The notes under the pieces: generated by a model
Told to the model about the DNA's origin: nothing
The model's database searches: none
What the model saw: only the letters and a program-made list of their open reading frames with translations
From: an uncultured Bacteroidales bacterium
GTDB lineage: Bacteria; Bacteroidota; Bacteroidia; Bacteroidales; UBA932
Reading direction: 5' to 3'
NCBI GenBank assembly: GCA_949294195.1
Contig: CASFGK010000027.1
Location: 1-64,000 of the forward strand
DNA length: 64,000 nucleotides
Position numbers and translations under genes: made by a program
Shown here: positions 9,563 to 17,777 of the stretch, in pieces
Position numbering within the stretch: the stretch's first letter is position 1
Layout of the letters: each line of letters starts with the position of its first letter

Positions 9563-9757
9563 TTAATCCCAATGACTGTCCCCATAATTCCCTTCCCAAT
9601 CTTGATCAGGGGAGGCAAATCCATGTTCTTCAGTGGAAAGACCTTCATCGTGCTGATTCTCTTCATCGAAGATTGACGCAGAAGACATAAACCCGGTCTC
9701 GGCCTTTACTGATGTGAGTTCCAGTCGGGGGGGGTAATAGTATTGTTTCTTTTTCAT
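9563..9757 (-). CDS. Small peptide gene, intact copy with C8 tract
   Basis: Its 64 codons begin MKKKQYYYPPRLELTSVK and continue through AETGFMSSASIF to a strongly acidic, Trp-containing end (DWEGNYGDSHWD). No signal peptide or membrane segment is visible. The Lys/Tyr/Pro start with a PxLEL...E-G-F-M segment is the style of the many short unannotated peptide genes of Bacteroidota that precede lipoprotein or peptide-maturation genes. A run of eight C on the coding strand encodes the Pro-Pro and sets the downstream frame. The same gene, one base out of frame, precedes the other lipoprotein copy. Function unknown; it could be a leader-bearing precursor peptide or a short regulatory or chaperone partner. 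Confidence 0.7.
   Translation of the reverse strand: MKKKQYYYPPRLELTSVKAETGFMSSASIFDEENQHDEGLSTEEHGFASPDQDWEGNYGDSHWD
9727..9734 (-). repeat. Homopolymer of eight C (coding strand) in the intact small peptide gene
   Basis: Eight G on the plus strand, eight C on the coding strand, at codons 8-11. In this state the frame is open to the stop at 9563. It lies inside a longer repeat (9686-9734) that is nearly identical to 12294-12343. Confidence 0.9.
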
Positions 9758-9847
9758 GATGTTATGTCTTTTAATTGATTTATGATCAATTGTTTATGTT
9801 ATTCTATTATCTTGCGCATTCTGTCCGGACCGCAGGGTCTGAGTGCC

Positions 9848-12154
9848 TTATTCGTCCCACCCGTCGGAGGATGAAGTACGGGTAGAAACAGCTGATGCAG
9901 CAGTTGTTCCTGACTTCCGCAGAGCGAACTTGAAGTTGTTGTCAATGATGGTCTGAATTAAATTTGCAGTTCCATATGCCTGACCGGACGCCTGAAGATT
10001 GTCTCCATAATTCATATAAATCAGACCGAGAGATGCATTTTCAGTCCTTCCTTGCAACTGTCTTTGAGCCCACGGAACCATATCATTTGTCAATGCTTTA
10101 ACATTATCTGTATTAGCAGGATAATAGGTCCCACCCAAATCATTCATGAACCATACATTATGACCTTCAGCAGCTACATACTTATCAACACTGTTTTCAA
10201 AAATGGTTTGTGCATAGTTTATTTTCTGGTTATAACTAGCTTCCGCACCACCCACTTCATCGCCTTTGCCAACCAGCGTAACCTCCTGATAATACCAGTT
10301 CAATTTAGGTTGATTTTCTACATTCGGTGACCCCCATCTCAAATCGACACCATTTTCAACATAAGGATGTTCCCACAATGAGAACAAAGCAGGAATTTGG
10401 GAATTTGAATCAATATAATTACCCATATCCGATGTATTGTAATTCAATTTCAGTACTATTTTCCCTTTTACATCAGCAATTCTGGTATCCGGAGTAATTT
10501 CATCTGCAAAAATCACATAATCCGAATTATTCTGAGCATATTGCTTAATCTTGTATTCTACAGTTTTTATCCATGCCTCTTCTTTTCCCCAATAATCATA
10601 TATGCTGCCGTTATTGTTTATTTCCGTAGCGCCGGCAGAGTATGTCAATTGAACAAAAACAAACTCATTATTAGGTTTTCCGCTTAATTCTTCGCCTGTA
10701 TTCTTAATGCACTCCCCAAGTTGCTTAAGAATTGTTTCCGTTTCAACAGCAGAGTTGTTCTGGATCAATCTAATGTCATTAACGGAGACATAAAGTTCAC
10801 CGTCTACAAAAAATCTATCATTATTATTAATTGGGTTCCAGCTTCTATTATAGGTATTACATTCGGCTCCAGTCTGGATAATAAACGCCCTGATTCCAGC
10901 GTTGTATTGTTCGGCTATCGATGCATTCTGATATACTGTCGATGCACCATTTTCTTGAGTTAACATCGAGAACTTGGTACCAGGCAAGGAAAGTTCGGAT
11001 AGATAGATATTCTCATCAAGGGAACTCATCCAATAGTTGTTTCCGCCTGATGTCAACTGAGGCAAAGCTACCTGATTTGCCTTGTATGGTATAGTGGAAT
11101 TTGGATCCAGCGTCTTTGTCTTCACAGATGAATTAACAGGGGAAACCCTGACCTGAATAGTCCTTGTCTCATTGTCTTCCAATTCATAAGGCAACAGAAA
11201 AGCCCTCACCACAAGCTGATCTCCAGGGCCTAATGATATAAAGTCTCCGTCTCCGTCATTCAGGGCCTGATTCCAGCAACTGATTGTAATAGTATTACGG
11301 ACGGTTCCCTGAGTATCACCCCCAATATAACATTTTCCGATATCGTCGTCATCTCCGCTTTCCGGATTTAAATCACAATAAAAACTTCCCGTCAAGATCG
11401 TATTAGTTCCCTCAACGCCACGGATATTCACACTAGAAACCTTCACAGGACTACCTTCAGTAGGGCCATTGACAACTATATCGAGCAATGTCACAAGCGG
11501 ACGGAAGGTAAGAGGCACGGCCGCATTACCTGAAGCCATCAATGTATTTTTGGAAACCTTATTGAAAGCATACATATAGGCAAAATCCGTATTCGGTTCT
11601 CCGACATAACGGGTACCTCCATTATCACTGTCTTCTTTTCTCCAAGAAACTGGGTTCTGAAGATCTTCTATTTCCCCGTAGATTTTTCCAGAGTGCACAC
11701 TTGTATGGGTAAGATCAACCTTTTCTGCCGGATACAGTCCGAAAAAACGATGCTCATCAGCAGAGCCCCACTGCAAAGCGGTCTCCTGTTCTGTAGAAGA
11801 CCACTCTAGCCTATCAGACGTGTGCCATGTCTCCTCATCGGTATCATCCCTGAATACACGATAAGTTGCATACTGCTCATTCGGGGAAGCAGACTGGGCA
11901 CAAAAAACCATTACCTGATCCTCACCATCCGTCTCCCAATATACGGGATAGTAGCCAGATCCGTCATCTCTATATACTGGTGAACCATAGATAGTCTTGG
12001 TCACTGGAGTCTGCTCATTAGGCAAACTGGAACCAAACTGTATGATATCACCAACTTCTATTTTTACAGGGGTTACTGCCATTTCTTTTTCTGTACACGC
12101 AGATAAAAGTGCCAACAATGGAGCCAAAAAAAGGAATATTATATCTCTTTTCAT
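9848..12154 (-). CDS. Fimbrillin-like/PI-PLC-like fusion lipoprotein, copy 2
   Basis: I take the start at 12154 (MKRDIIFLFL), because it gives a proper lipoprotein signal with LLSAC and Cys20; the open frame extends 18 codons further upstream but that part overlaps the small peptide gene. The product is 768 residues. The N-terminal part (about 30-370) is fimbrillin-like (TKTIYG, VYWETDGEDQVMVFC). The C-terminal part (about 373-755) has the PI-PLC-like layout: WMSSLDENIYLSELSLPGTKFS, GIRAF, NEFVFVQL, VKGKIVLKL, NASLGLIYMNY. The first catalytic His is replaced by Lys394 and the second is absent. The tail matches copy 1 except for one extra Ser. The copies are paralogues from a tandem duplication that included the upstream peptide gene. 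Confidence 0.75.
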   Translation of the reverse strand: MKRDIIFLFLAPLLALLSACTEKEMAVTPVKIEVGDIIQFGSSLPNEQTPVTKTIYGSPVYRDDGSGYYPVYWETDGEDQVMVFCAQSASPNEQYATYRVFRDDTDEETWHTSDRLEWSSTEQETALQWGSADEHRFFGLYPAEKVDLTHTSVHSGKIYGEIEDLQNPVSWRKEDSDNGGTRYVGEPNTDFAYMYAFNKVSKNTLMASGNAAVPLTFRPLVTLLDIVVNGPTEGSPVKVSSVNIRGVEGTNTILTGSFYCDLNPESGDDDDIGKCYIGGDTQGTVRNTITISCWNQALNDGDGDFISLGPGDQLVVRAFLLPYELEDNETRTIQVRVSPVNSSVKTKTLDPNSTIPYKANQVALPQLTSGGNNYWMSSLDENIYLSELSLPGTKFSMLTQENGASTVYQNASIAEQYNAGIRAFIIQTGAECNTYNRSWNPINNNDRFFVDGELYVSVNDIRLIQNNSAVETETILKQLGECIKNTGEELSGKPNNEFVFVQLTYSAGATEINNNGSIYDYWGKEEAWIKTVEYKIKQYAQNNSDYVIFADEITPDTRIADVKGKIVLKLNYNTSDMGNYIDSNSQIPALFSLWEHPYVENGVDLRWGSPNVENQPKLNWYYQEVTLVGKGDEVGGAEASYNQKINYAQTIFENSVDKYVAAEGHNVWFMNDLGGTYYPANTDNVKALTNDMVPWAQRQLQGRTENASLGLIYMNYGDNLQASGQAYGTANLIQTIIDNNFKFALRKSGTTAASAVSTRTSSSDGWDE
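9850..9955. repeat. 3'-end direct repeat, copy 2
   Basis: This is the partner of 7420-7522. It encodes the shared C-terminal segment NNFKFALRKSG...TRTSS(S)DGWDE. Confidence 0.85.
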
Positions 12155-12158
12155 AATT

Positions 12159-12363
12159 TCAAATATTATTGAATTGGTTAGTATCCCAAGTTCCGTTCCC
12201 ATTATCAAAAAAATCCTGAGAAGAACCTATTTCATGTTTCTCAATAATAACACCTCCATCATCTCTTCCTTCATCAAAAACTGTAGAACCTCCCATAAAC
12301 CCGGTCTCGGCCTTTACTGATGTGAGTTCCAGTCGGGGGGGGGCAATATTGTTTCTTTTCCAT
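12159..12363 (-). pseudogene. Small peptide gene, frameshifted copy with C9 tract (possibly phase-off)
   Basis: The ATG at 12363 begins MEKKQYCPP, homologous to the 64-codon gene at 9563-9757. The coding-strand C run has nine bases here instead of eight. As written, translation leaves the homologous frame and stops after 29 codons. With eight C the frame would read on through RLELTSVKAETGFMGGSTVF to an acidic, Trp-containing end (DNGNGTWDTNQFNNI) and stop at 12159, five bases before the lipoprotein ATG, the same arrangement as the intact unit. The conserved codons after the run argue that this gene is still used, so a reversible slip is as likely as decay. The 205-base length is exactly one more than 68 codons. 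Confidence 0.7.
12335..12343 (-). repeat. Homopolymer of nine C (coding strand) in the frameshifted small peptide gene
   Basis: Nine G on the plus strand; one base longer than the paralogous run at 9727-9734, and the cause of the frame difference. It is the longest G/C run I found in the window. Confidence 0.9.
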
Positions 12364-12404
12364 GATATTGTAGCTTTTAATTGTTTTCAATTTATTCTTT
12401 CCAT

Positions 12405-14864
12405 CTATTCTGCCGACGGACGGCGGCTGTGCCTGTGGCGGCGGACAAGACGCTTCCAGAGCGGTTTTTTCCTGTGGTGCCCGTAACCGTAGCCATAGCC
12501 GTATCCATACCCGTAGCCGTAACCGTATCCATAGCCGTAGCCGTAACCCTGACGGTGAGGATCCACGCCGTTGAGGACAAGGGCCATGTTGGTGAGTTTC
12601 TTTTCTTTGTACATCTTTTCGATGTCAGGGAGCGCCCTGCGGTCAATGCGGCCGGCTCGGATGACGAACATCGTGAGGTCCGATACCCTGTTGATGACAG
12701 TGGCATCGGCAATGACCCCCATAGGGACTCCGTCGATGATGATGTAGTCGTATCTGGATCTCATCACGGCAAACAGGGTATCGAGCCTGCTGTCCATCAG
12801 GAGCTCGGTCGGGTTCGGGGCGGATGTGCCCGCCATGATTGCGTCCGGGATGTCAGGATTCTCACTGACATTGATGATGTCGTCCGGACTGATGTTCTTG
12901 TCGGCCAGATAGTTGGTCATCCCGACATGGGCCTTGCGCGAGAAGCTGACATATTCGCTCCTGTGGAGGTATTTCGTCATGGACTTCTTCCTTATGTCGA
13001 GGTCCACCAGGAGGACCCTCTTTCTGGAGTATGCCAGACTCAGTGCGAGGTTCATGGCGATGAATGTCTTTCCCGCCCCTTCATTGAGGGAGGTGAGGGT
13101 GATGACCTGGTTTCTTCCGGCATCACGCATCATGAATGCCATGTTGGTACGGAGTATCCTGAAGGCTTCGGTGACGGTGCTTCCGGCCTTCACTTCAGCT
13201 ATAGGCGGATGCCCGCGCTTTTCGAGCTTCCGGAGCTCCCGGCTGACAGGGATCTCGCCCAGGTACGGGACATCCGCAGAGTCCGCCACATCCTTTCTCC
13301 CGTGCACCCTGGTATCAAGGAAAAGCATCATCAGGAATATGCAGCCCGGGACAGCAAGTCCGATCAGGATACCCAGGATGATGATTTTGTTGCGGTTCGG
13401 TGCGACAGGGGCCCCGCTTCCGTATGCCTCGTCGATGACTCTGGCGTTGTTGTCCGCCATAGCCTGGGAAAGGGCGTTTTCCTCACGCTTGTTGAGAAGG
13501 AAGATATAGAGGCTCTCCTTTATCTTCTGCTGGCGCTCGATGGATATCATCTCCCTCTCCTTGGTAGGTATGGTGGTCATCCTCTGGCGTGCGCGCTGCT
13601 CCCTGCTGCGGGCATCGTCCAGACGGACGTTGAGGCTGACTATCATGTTGTCCACCGCACGGATGATGGTCTGCTTCATGGCAGTGAGGGAGTTGTTCAG
13701 TTCCAGCACTACAGGGTTCATCTCGCTGCTGTCATCCACGAGCTTGTCGCGGCGGAGCTTGACAGAGTTGTACCTGTCGATCTGGCCCTCTATGTCCATG
13801 TCGCTGATGCCGGTGTTGGCCGGGATAAGGTCGATGTCCTTCGACGGGTCGGTCAGATAGTCCTTGATGTATCCCGCCAGCTCGAGCTGGGTCTGCAGCT
13901 CTATTACGGAAGAGCTGTATTTCTGGGACTCCTGCATGTAGATGCCTGCAGTGGTGGATATGTCCAGCACCTGGTTGTCCTTCTTGAATGTCTCCAGGTC
14001 GGTCTCCACAGAGCCCAGTTCGTTCTCGATGATTATCAGACGGTCGTTGATGAAGTCGGCGGTGTTGATGGCTATCTGGTTCTTGTCGTTGATGGCGTCC
14101 TCGTTGTACACGGTTATAAGCGTGTTCAGGATGTCCACTGCCCGCTCCGGAGAGGAGTCCTTGATGGAAAGGTTGAGGATGGAGGACTCGTCCTCTTCCT
14201 GACGGATGCCGAAGTTGGCCCTGTAATATGCCACCATGGTCTCGAGAGGGGTCTTGGTGACATATATCTCACGTCCGTTCCATGACGGGCCGCAGTAGTT
14301 GGTCGGTGTCACTATGACCTTCCTGCCGAATCCTATCCCGACAGTGTCGCCCAATGCCGCGACGACAGCGGTGTCCGTGTCACGGTCCACAGGGACGGTC
14401 AGCTTCACGGAGCCGTCCTTCTGCAGGACGAGAGTCAGGGAGACAGCCTGTGAAGGAAGGGCGTCCGGGAATGTCACCTTTACCGGAGACTTCGAATACA
14501 GCTCTCTCTGGCGCAGCCGGTCATCGATCTTGTAGCTCACGTCTGCCCCCACTCTGGACACGACTTCGCGGAACAGCTTCTTGGAGCGGAACTGGAGGAT
14601 CTCGTTGGCGACGTTGACCTTGTTGATGAAGTTGTCGTACCGGTCAAGTCCGGCGGAGTATGCCTTGTTCGAAGGGTCCTTGATGATGACCGTCGCGGAT
14701 GAGAAATACACGAACGGCTCTCTGGCATATATGATCCATGCTGCTCCCACGCATACGGCCAGGGAAAGCAGGAACCACTTCCACTTCGACAGGAGGTAGA
14801 AGAAAAGGTCTACGACGTTTATGCCGTCGTTTCTGTCATTTATGTTGCTTTTTTGTACTGGCAT
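12405..14864 (-). CDS. Wzc-type polysaccharide co-polymerase and tyrosine kinase (BY-kinase)
   Basis: The start at 14864 (MPVQKSNIND) lies 14 bases after the wza-like gene and gives 819 residues. Residues about 18-50 hold the first membrane helix of a Wzz-like chain-length domain; a coiled-coil-rich periplasmic part follows, then a second helix (KIIILGILIGLAVPGCIFLM). The cytoplasmic kinase has Walker A NEGAGKT, Walker A' VLLVDLDIRK and Walker B YDYIIIDG. The C-terminal autophosphorylation tail is unusual: eleven Gly-Tyr pairs in a row, then a basic end. Wzc proteins control polymer length and export by cycles of Tyr phosphorylation. No partner phosphatase gene is visible nearby. Confidence 0.95.
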   Translation of the reverse strand: MPVQKSNINDRNDGINVVDLFFYLLSKWKWFLLSLAVCVGAAWIIYAREPFVYFSSATVIIKDPSNKAYSAGLDRYDNFINKVNVANEILQFRSKKLFREVVSRVGADVSYKIDDRLRQRELYSKSPVKVTFPDALPSQAVSLTLVLQKDGSVKLTVPVDRDTDTAVVAALGDTVGIGFGRKVIVTPTNYCGPSWNGREIYVTKTPLETMVAYYRANFGIRQEEDESSILNLSIKDSSPERAVDILNTLITVYNEDAINDKNQIAINTADFINDRLIIIENELGSVETDLETFKKDNQVLDISTTAGIYMQESQKYSSSVIELQTQLELAGYIKDYLTDPSKDIDLIPANTGISDMDIEGQIDRYNSVKLRRDKLVDDSSEMNPVVLELNNSLTAMKQTIIRAVDNMIVSLNVRLDDARSREQRARQRMTTIPTKEREMISIERQQKIKESLYIFLLNKREENALSQAMADNNARVIDEAYGSGAPVAPNRNKIIILGILIGLAVPGCIFLMMLFLDTRVHGRKDVADSADVPYLGEIPVSRELRKLEKRGHPPIAEVKAGSTVTEAFRILRTNMAFMMRDAGRNQVITLTSLNEGAGKTFIAMNLALSLAYSRKRVLLVDLDIRKKSMTKYLHRSEYVSFSRKAHVGMTNYLADKNISPDDIINVSENPDIPDAIMAGTSAPNPTELLMDSRLDTLFAVMRSRYDYIIIDGVPMGVIADATVINRVSDLTMFVIRAGRIDRRALPDIEKMYKEKKLTNMALVLNGVDPHRQGYGYGYGYGYGYGYGYGYGYGYGHHRKKPLWKRLVRRHRHSRRPSAE
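12481..12549 (-). repeat. Gly-Tyr coding hexamer repeat in the Wzc tail
   Basis: About eleven units of GGN-TAY in tandem. Synonymous codons vary (GGT, GGC, GGA, GGG; TAC, TAT), so the tract is not a perfect microsatellite and looks maintained for its protein product. Confidence 0.85.
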
Positions 14865-14878
14865 CGGATTCCAATCGA

Positions 14879-15679
14879 TTAATTGATAGCACTTACGGCC
14901 CAGATTACCGAGCAGATGGCCGTTATGACAGACAGCAGGGTGGTCCCGATCTGCCAGCCGCGGTCCTCGGCATCCTTCTTCCTGTACTTCGGCTCGACAT
15001 ACACCATGTCGTTCTGCTGGAGGTAGTAGCACGGGGAGTCGAAAACATCCTTGGTCCGGAGATCCAGCACATACATTTCCCTGTCATCCCCGAGGTCGCG
15101 GATCACCGCTATCTTGTCCAGACTCGCCTGTGCGGTAGGACCTCCTGCCCTGGCAAGAGCCTCGAATATGGTGACCCTGTCACCGCTCACGCTGTAAGTG
15201 CCGGTAGAGCCCACAGCTCCCATGACGGTATATCTGAAATTCAGGAACTCGATGGTGACAATCGGGTTCTTGATATAGTTTCCTTCTTCTATCCCGGACT
15301 TTATCAGGTCTATGGCCTGCGATACAGTCAGTCCTTCCACGTGAAGGGTGCCGAGTATCGGGAAGTCTATGTTTCCGTCCACATCCACCCTGTAACCCTC
15401 TTCAGCAGACGAACGGTCCGCGTAGGAACTTATGGACCCGTCGGAGTTCACGCTGAAACTTCCCCCGTGGATATTGAACGGAAGGGCGAGCTCGGGACTC
15501 TTGCTGCTTACCGTTATCTTCAGCCGGTCATCCCTGTTGATGACAGCTTCATGCTTGAGGGTCACCGGGTATTTCCGGCCCGGCTCCATGTCCTGGAGGT
15601 AAATGAAACTCTTGGGACCTCCGCAGGATGAAAGCAGGACTGTTGTCAGAATAAGGATTATAGCCAGATAGTTTTTCAT
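14879..15679 (-). CDS. Wza-type outer-membrane polysaccharide export lipoprotein
   Basis: This 266-residue lipoprotein has lipobox LLSSC (Cys19). The polysaccharide biosynthesis/export domain starts at about residue 45 (INRDDRLKITVSSKSPELALPFN). It is followed by SLBB-type segments (YRVDVDGNIDFPILGTLHVEGLT and YSVSGDRVTIFEALARAGG). The C-terminal hydrophobic segment (TTLLSVITAICSVIWAVSAIN) could form the membrane helix of a Wza-like pore. With the Wzc gene 14 bases downstream it forms the export machinery. The gene sits alone at the end of the locus, after a 65-base gap from the HPr-kinase-like gene. Confidence 0.93.
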   Translation of the reverse strand: MKNYLAIILILTTVLLSSCGGPKSFIYLQDMEPGRKYPVTLKHEAVINRDDRLKITVSSKSPELALPFNIHGGSFSVNSDGSISSYADRSSAEEGYRVDVDGNIDFPILGTLHVEGLTVSQAIDLIKSGIEEGNYIKNPIVTIEFLNFRYTVMGAVGSTGTYSVSGDRVTIFEALARAGGPTAQASLDKIAVIRDLGDDREMYVLDLRTKDVFDSPCYYLQQNDMVYVEPKYRKKDAEDRGWQIGTTLLSVITAICSVIWAVSAIN

Positions 15680-15744
15680 ATCATCTCAATCAACTTGCAA
15701 AGTTAGTAATATATTCTTAATATCAGTATTTAATTCTCTAAAAT

Positions 15745-16638
15745 TCAGACACAAACGGATTCTCTGCACAGTATGGCAGCCTCCATGTCCGGCCTGCACT
15801 CAAGGATTCCGGTCCCGACTCCCGAAGCTACCGCCGAAAGAGTGTCGCACAGGGCATCCAGCAGGCGGCTGTCATGTCGGATGACAGAGCATCCGGGAAG
15901 AAGGCAGGAAAAGGCTTCCACATCGTTTTTCGGGATGAACCTGTTCTTTCCGGCCTGATACAGGCGTACGATTCCTCCGACAGGGACTTCCATGTCCCGG
16001 TAGCACGGAGTCTTCCCGCTCCAGGGAGAGCCGCAGGCCGTCACCGTATCCCCGCTGACTTTCAGCACAGGGTTGTCGTCATTGAGCAGCATGCATCCCG
16101 GAAAACACTTTATCCACAGAGCCGAATGGGTACTTTTCCCCGTGCCGCTGGGGCCAGTGAAAAGGTATGCTCTGCCGTCCAGACATACTGCCGAAGCATG
16201 GATGGAGACGGCATGGTGCAGCAGGGCCGACTGGGAAAACATGATGCGGAGCATCGAGTTCAGGACAGTCCCTCCCGAAGGGTCGGTCCAGTCGACACAG
16301 GCTTCCGCGGACGAGAAATCACCGGATGCCGACAGGACATGGACAGGACCGGAATCCTTCTGCCTGATCTCCACGCAATAGCCTCCAGGCTGACGGTAGA
16401 GGCTGAGATGCCCCATATCGTTGTCCGTCCTCTCGAGCAGGACAGCTCCTTCCCTGCGGGAACCCGGTCCGGGGAGTACATCCAGACAGAAGATGTCGCG
16501 TCCGCCTCCGGAAGGCTCTTTCACGGCGAAAGGGCTGAAGGAAGACAGGAGAGAGGCTGCATCAAGAGTCCCGGGAAGAGAGACACTGAAAGGCAGTCCG
16601 GCCACGCGGTAGCGGTATGATTTGAAAGATGTTCCCAT
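15745..16638 (-). CDS. HPr-kinase-like P-loop protein
   Basis: I start at 16638 (MGTSFKSYRYRV), two bases after the stop of the preceding gene; the longer frame runs back through that gene. The product is 297 residues. The C-terminal half has P-loop GPSGTGKST, NDDNPVL (the acidic Walker B-like pair) and GSPWSGKTPCYRD, as in HPr kinase/phosphorylase C-terminal-like proteins. The HPr-kinase N-terminal domain is absent. Homologues phosphorylate small peptides (for example lasso peptides) or have unknown targets. It is coupled to the nucleotidyltransferase and PqqD genes, an association known from peptide-modification loci. Confidence 0.75.
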   Translation of the reverse strand: MGTSFKSYRYRVAGLPFSVSLPGTLDAASLLSSFSPFAVKEPSGGGRDIFCLDVLPGPGSRREGAVLLERTDNDMGHLSLYRQPGGYCVEIRQKDSGPVHVLSASGDFSSAEACVDWTDPSGGTVLNSMLRIMFSQSALLHHAVSIHASAVCLDGRAYLFTGPSGTGKSTHSALWIKCFPGCMLLNDDNPVLKVSGDTVTACGSPWSGKTPCYRDMEVPVGGIVRLYQAGKNRFIPKNDVEAFSCLLPGCSVIRHDSRLLDALCDTLSAVASGVGTGILECRPDMEAAILCRESVCV

Positions 16639-16640
16639 TG

Positions 16641-17777
16641 TCAGCAGTTTTTTCCGGCCGAAGACTGTCCGGCAAGCAGCCGCATGAATGTCCAGAATGT
16701 CTCGGCAGGGGCCACGGACATCGAGAAGCCGCTGTTGCGGATGAAAGACCATGCGGTACCGGCCTTGCGTTTCCATCCCGGCATCTCCGCAGACAAGGCG
16801 CCAGGGTAATAATGTCCGAAATTACCGCCTTTCATGATGATTTCATACAGCCTTGCGGCCCTTTTGCGGTCCTGCCTGTATCCGGAGCCGGAGCAGTCCG
16901 TACCGAGATACTCTCCGACAAATGTATAAAGCACTGCGCTCCATGCCGACAGTCCGGCTTTCCTTTCCATCTGACGGAGCTTTTCCCTGTCATCAGGGAG
17001 GGTCAGATGCTCCATCGCCACGGCCACATCGCAGACCTGACGCAGCCCCACTCCCCTGCCTATGGCATGCTTCAGGACATGGGCATTGAGCATCAGAAGA
17101 TTGGGGACCGGGGACGGTACGGTAAGCCTTATCCTGCCGTCCGGGCCTTCGATGAAGACATGTTCCGTTTCCATACCGGTTTCCAGGCGGGAAAGACAGC
17201 TTTTCCGGAACGGGCTGCAGATGTCAAAGAGCCTGCCATGATGCTCCACATCGACACCTTTCCACCTGTAGAAATGGCTTCCGTCCGGCATCCGGCTCAC
17301 ACGACACCCTGCTCCGGCGACTACGGACGCCGCTCTGTTTTTCTCTTCTTCTGACCTGAAACAGAAGTCGATATCTCCGCACTCACGCAGCAGAGGGTGC
17401 GGATACATGGCGGCTATTCCCTGCCCCTTCTGCAGTATCGGATCCAGCCCGCTGCTTCTGAACAGCCCGTAAAGCCCGGCCAGAGCGCGGTTCATCATGC
17501 GGCCCCGCCGCTCTATGCTGTCGGCAGCAGCTGTCCACCGTATCAGCAACGGTGCCGGAGGAAGGCACTCTTCGGGAAGGGACTGCAGGCCGCTATAGAG
17601 TATCCCTGCGACTGTCTGCCTGAGTGCGGTCTCATATATGCGCTCCCACTGCCCTGCTCCGAGAGGAAAATCCGACAGAGCGGCATCCGGAAGAGGAAGC
17701 CCCCGCAACCCTGCCCCCAGAAGAGAGAAAAAAGCCCCTGCGGGAAAGCTGTCAGTCTGTCTGAGCGATGAATCCAT
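16641..17777 (-). CDS. Nucleotidyltransferase-family protein
   Basis: The start MDSSLRQTDS at 17777 overlaps the end of the PqqD gene by 26 bases and gives 378 residues. Near residues 110-150 the segment ILQKGQGIAAMYPHPLL followed by RECGDIDFCF matches the uncharacterised nucleotidyltransferase family (NTP_transf_5-like), with GDID as the metal-binding DxD. No partner substrate is evident. Such genes are repeatedly found with PqqD and HPr-kinase-like genes in Bacteroidota and in lasso-peptide clusters. The tight overlap on both sides shows translation with its neighbours. Confidence 0.75.
   Translation of the reverse strand: MDSSLRQTDSFPAGAFFSLLGAGLRGLPLPDAALSDFPLGAGQWERIYETALRQTVAGILYSGLQSLPEECLPPAPLLIRWTAAADSIERRGRMMNRALAGLYGLFRSSGLDPILQKGQGIAAMYPHPLLRECGDIDFCFRSEEEKNRAASVVAGAGCRVSRMPDGSHFYRWKGVDVEHHGRLFDICSPFRKSCLSRLETGMETEHVFIEGPDGRIRLTVPSPVPNLLMLNAHVLKHAIGRGVGLRQVCDVAVAMEHLTLPDDREKLRQMERKAGLSAWSAVLYTFVGEYLGTDCSGSGYRQDRKRAARLYEIIMKGGNFGHYYPGALSAEMPGWKRKAGTAWSFIRNSGFSMSVAPAETFWTFMRLLAGQSSAGKNC

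Noticed and set aside
7418..12363. Insertion sequence or transposon behind the duplication
   Set aside because: No transposase, terminal inverted repeats or target-site duplication seen; a simple tandem duplication explains the layout.
12481..12549. CRISPR-like or microsatellite array
   Set aside because: The repeat codes for Gly-Tyr pairs in the Wzc frame, with no spacers and no cas genes.
12381..14285. 634-codon open frame on the plus strand opposite the Wzc gene
   Set aside because: It is antisense to a clear BY-kinase gene, has Val/His/Asp-rich composition typical of a shadow frame and no recognisable domain.
14865..15032. N-terminal extension of the Wzc frame
   Set aside because: The extra 56 codons overlap the wza gene in another frame and lack similarity; the ATG at 14864 fits the family start.
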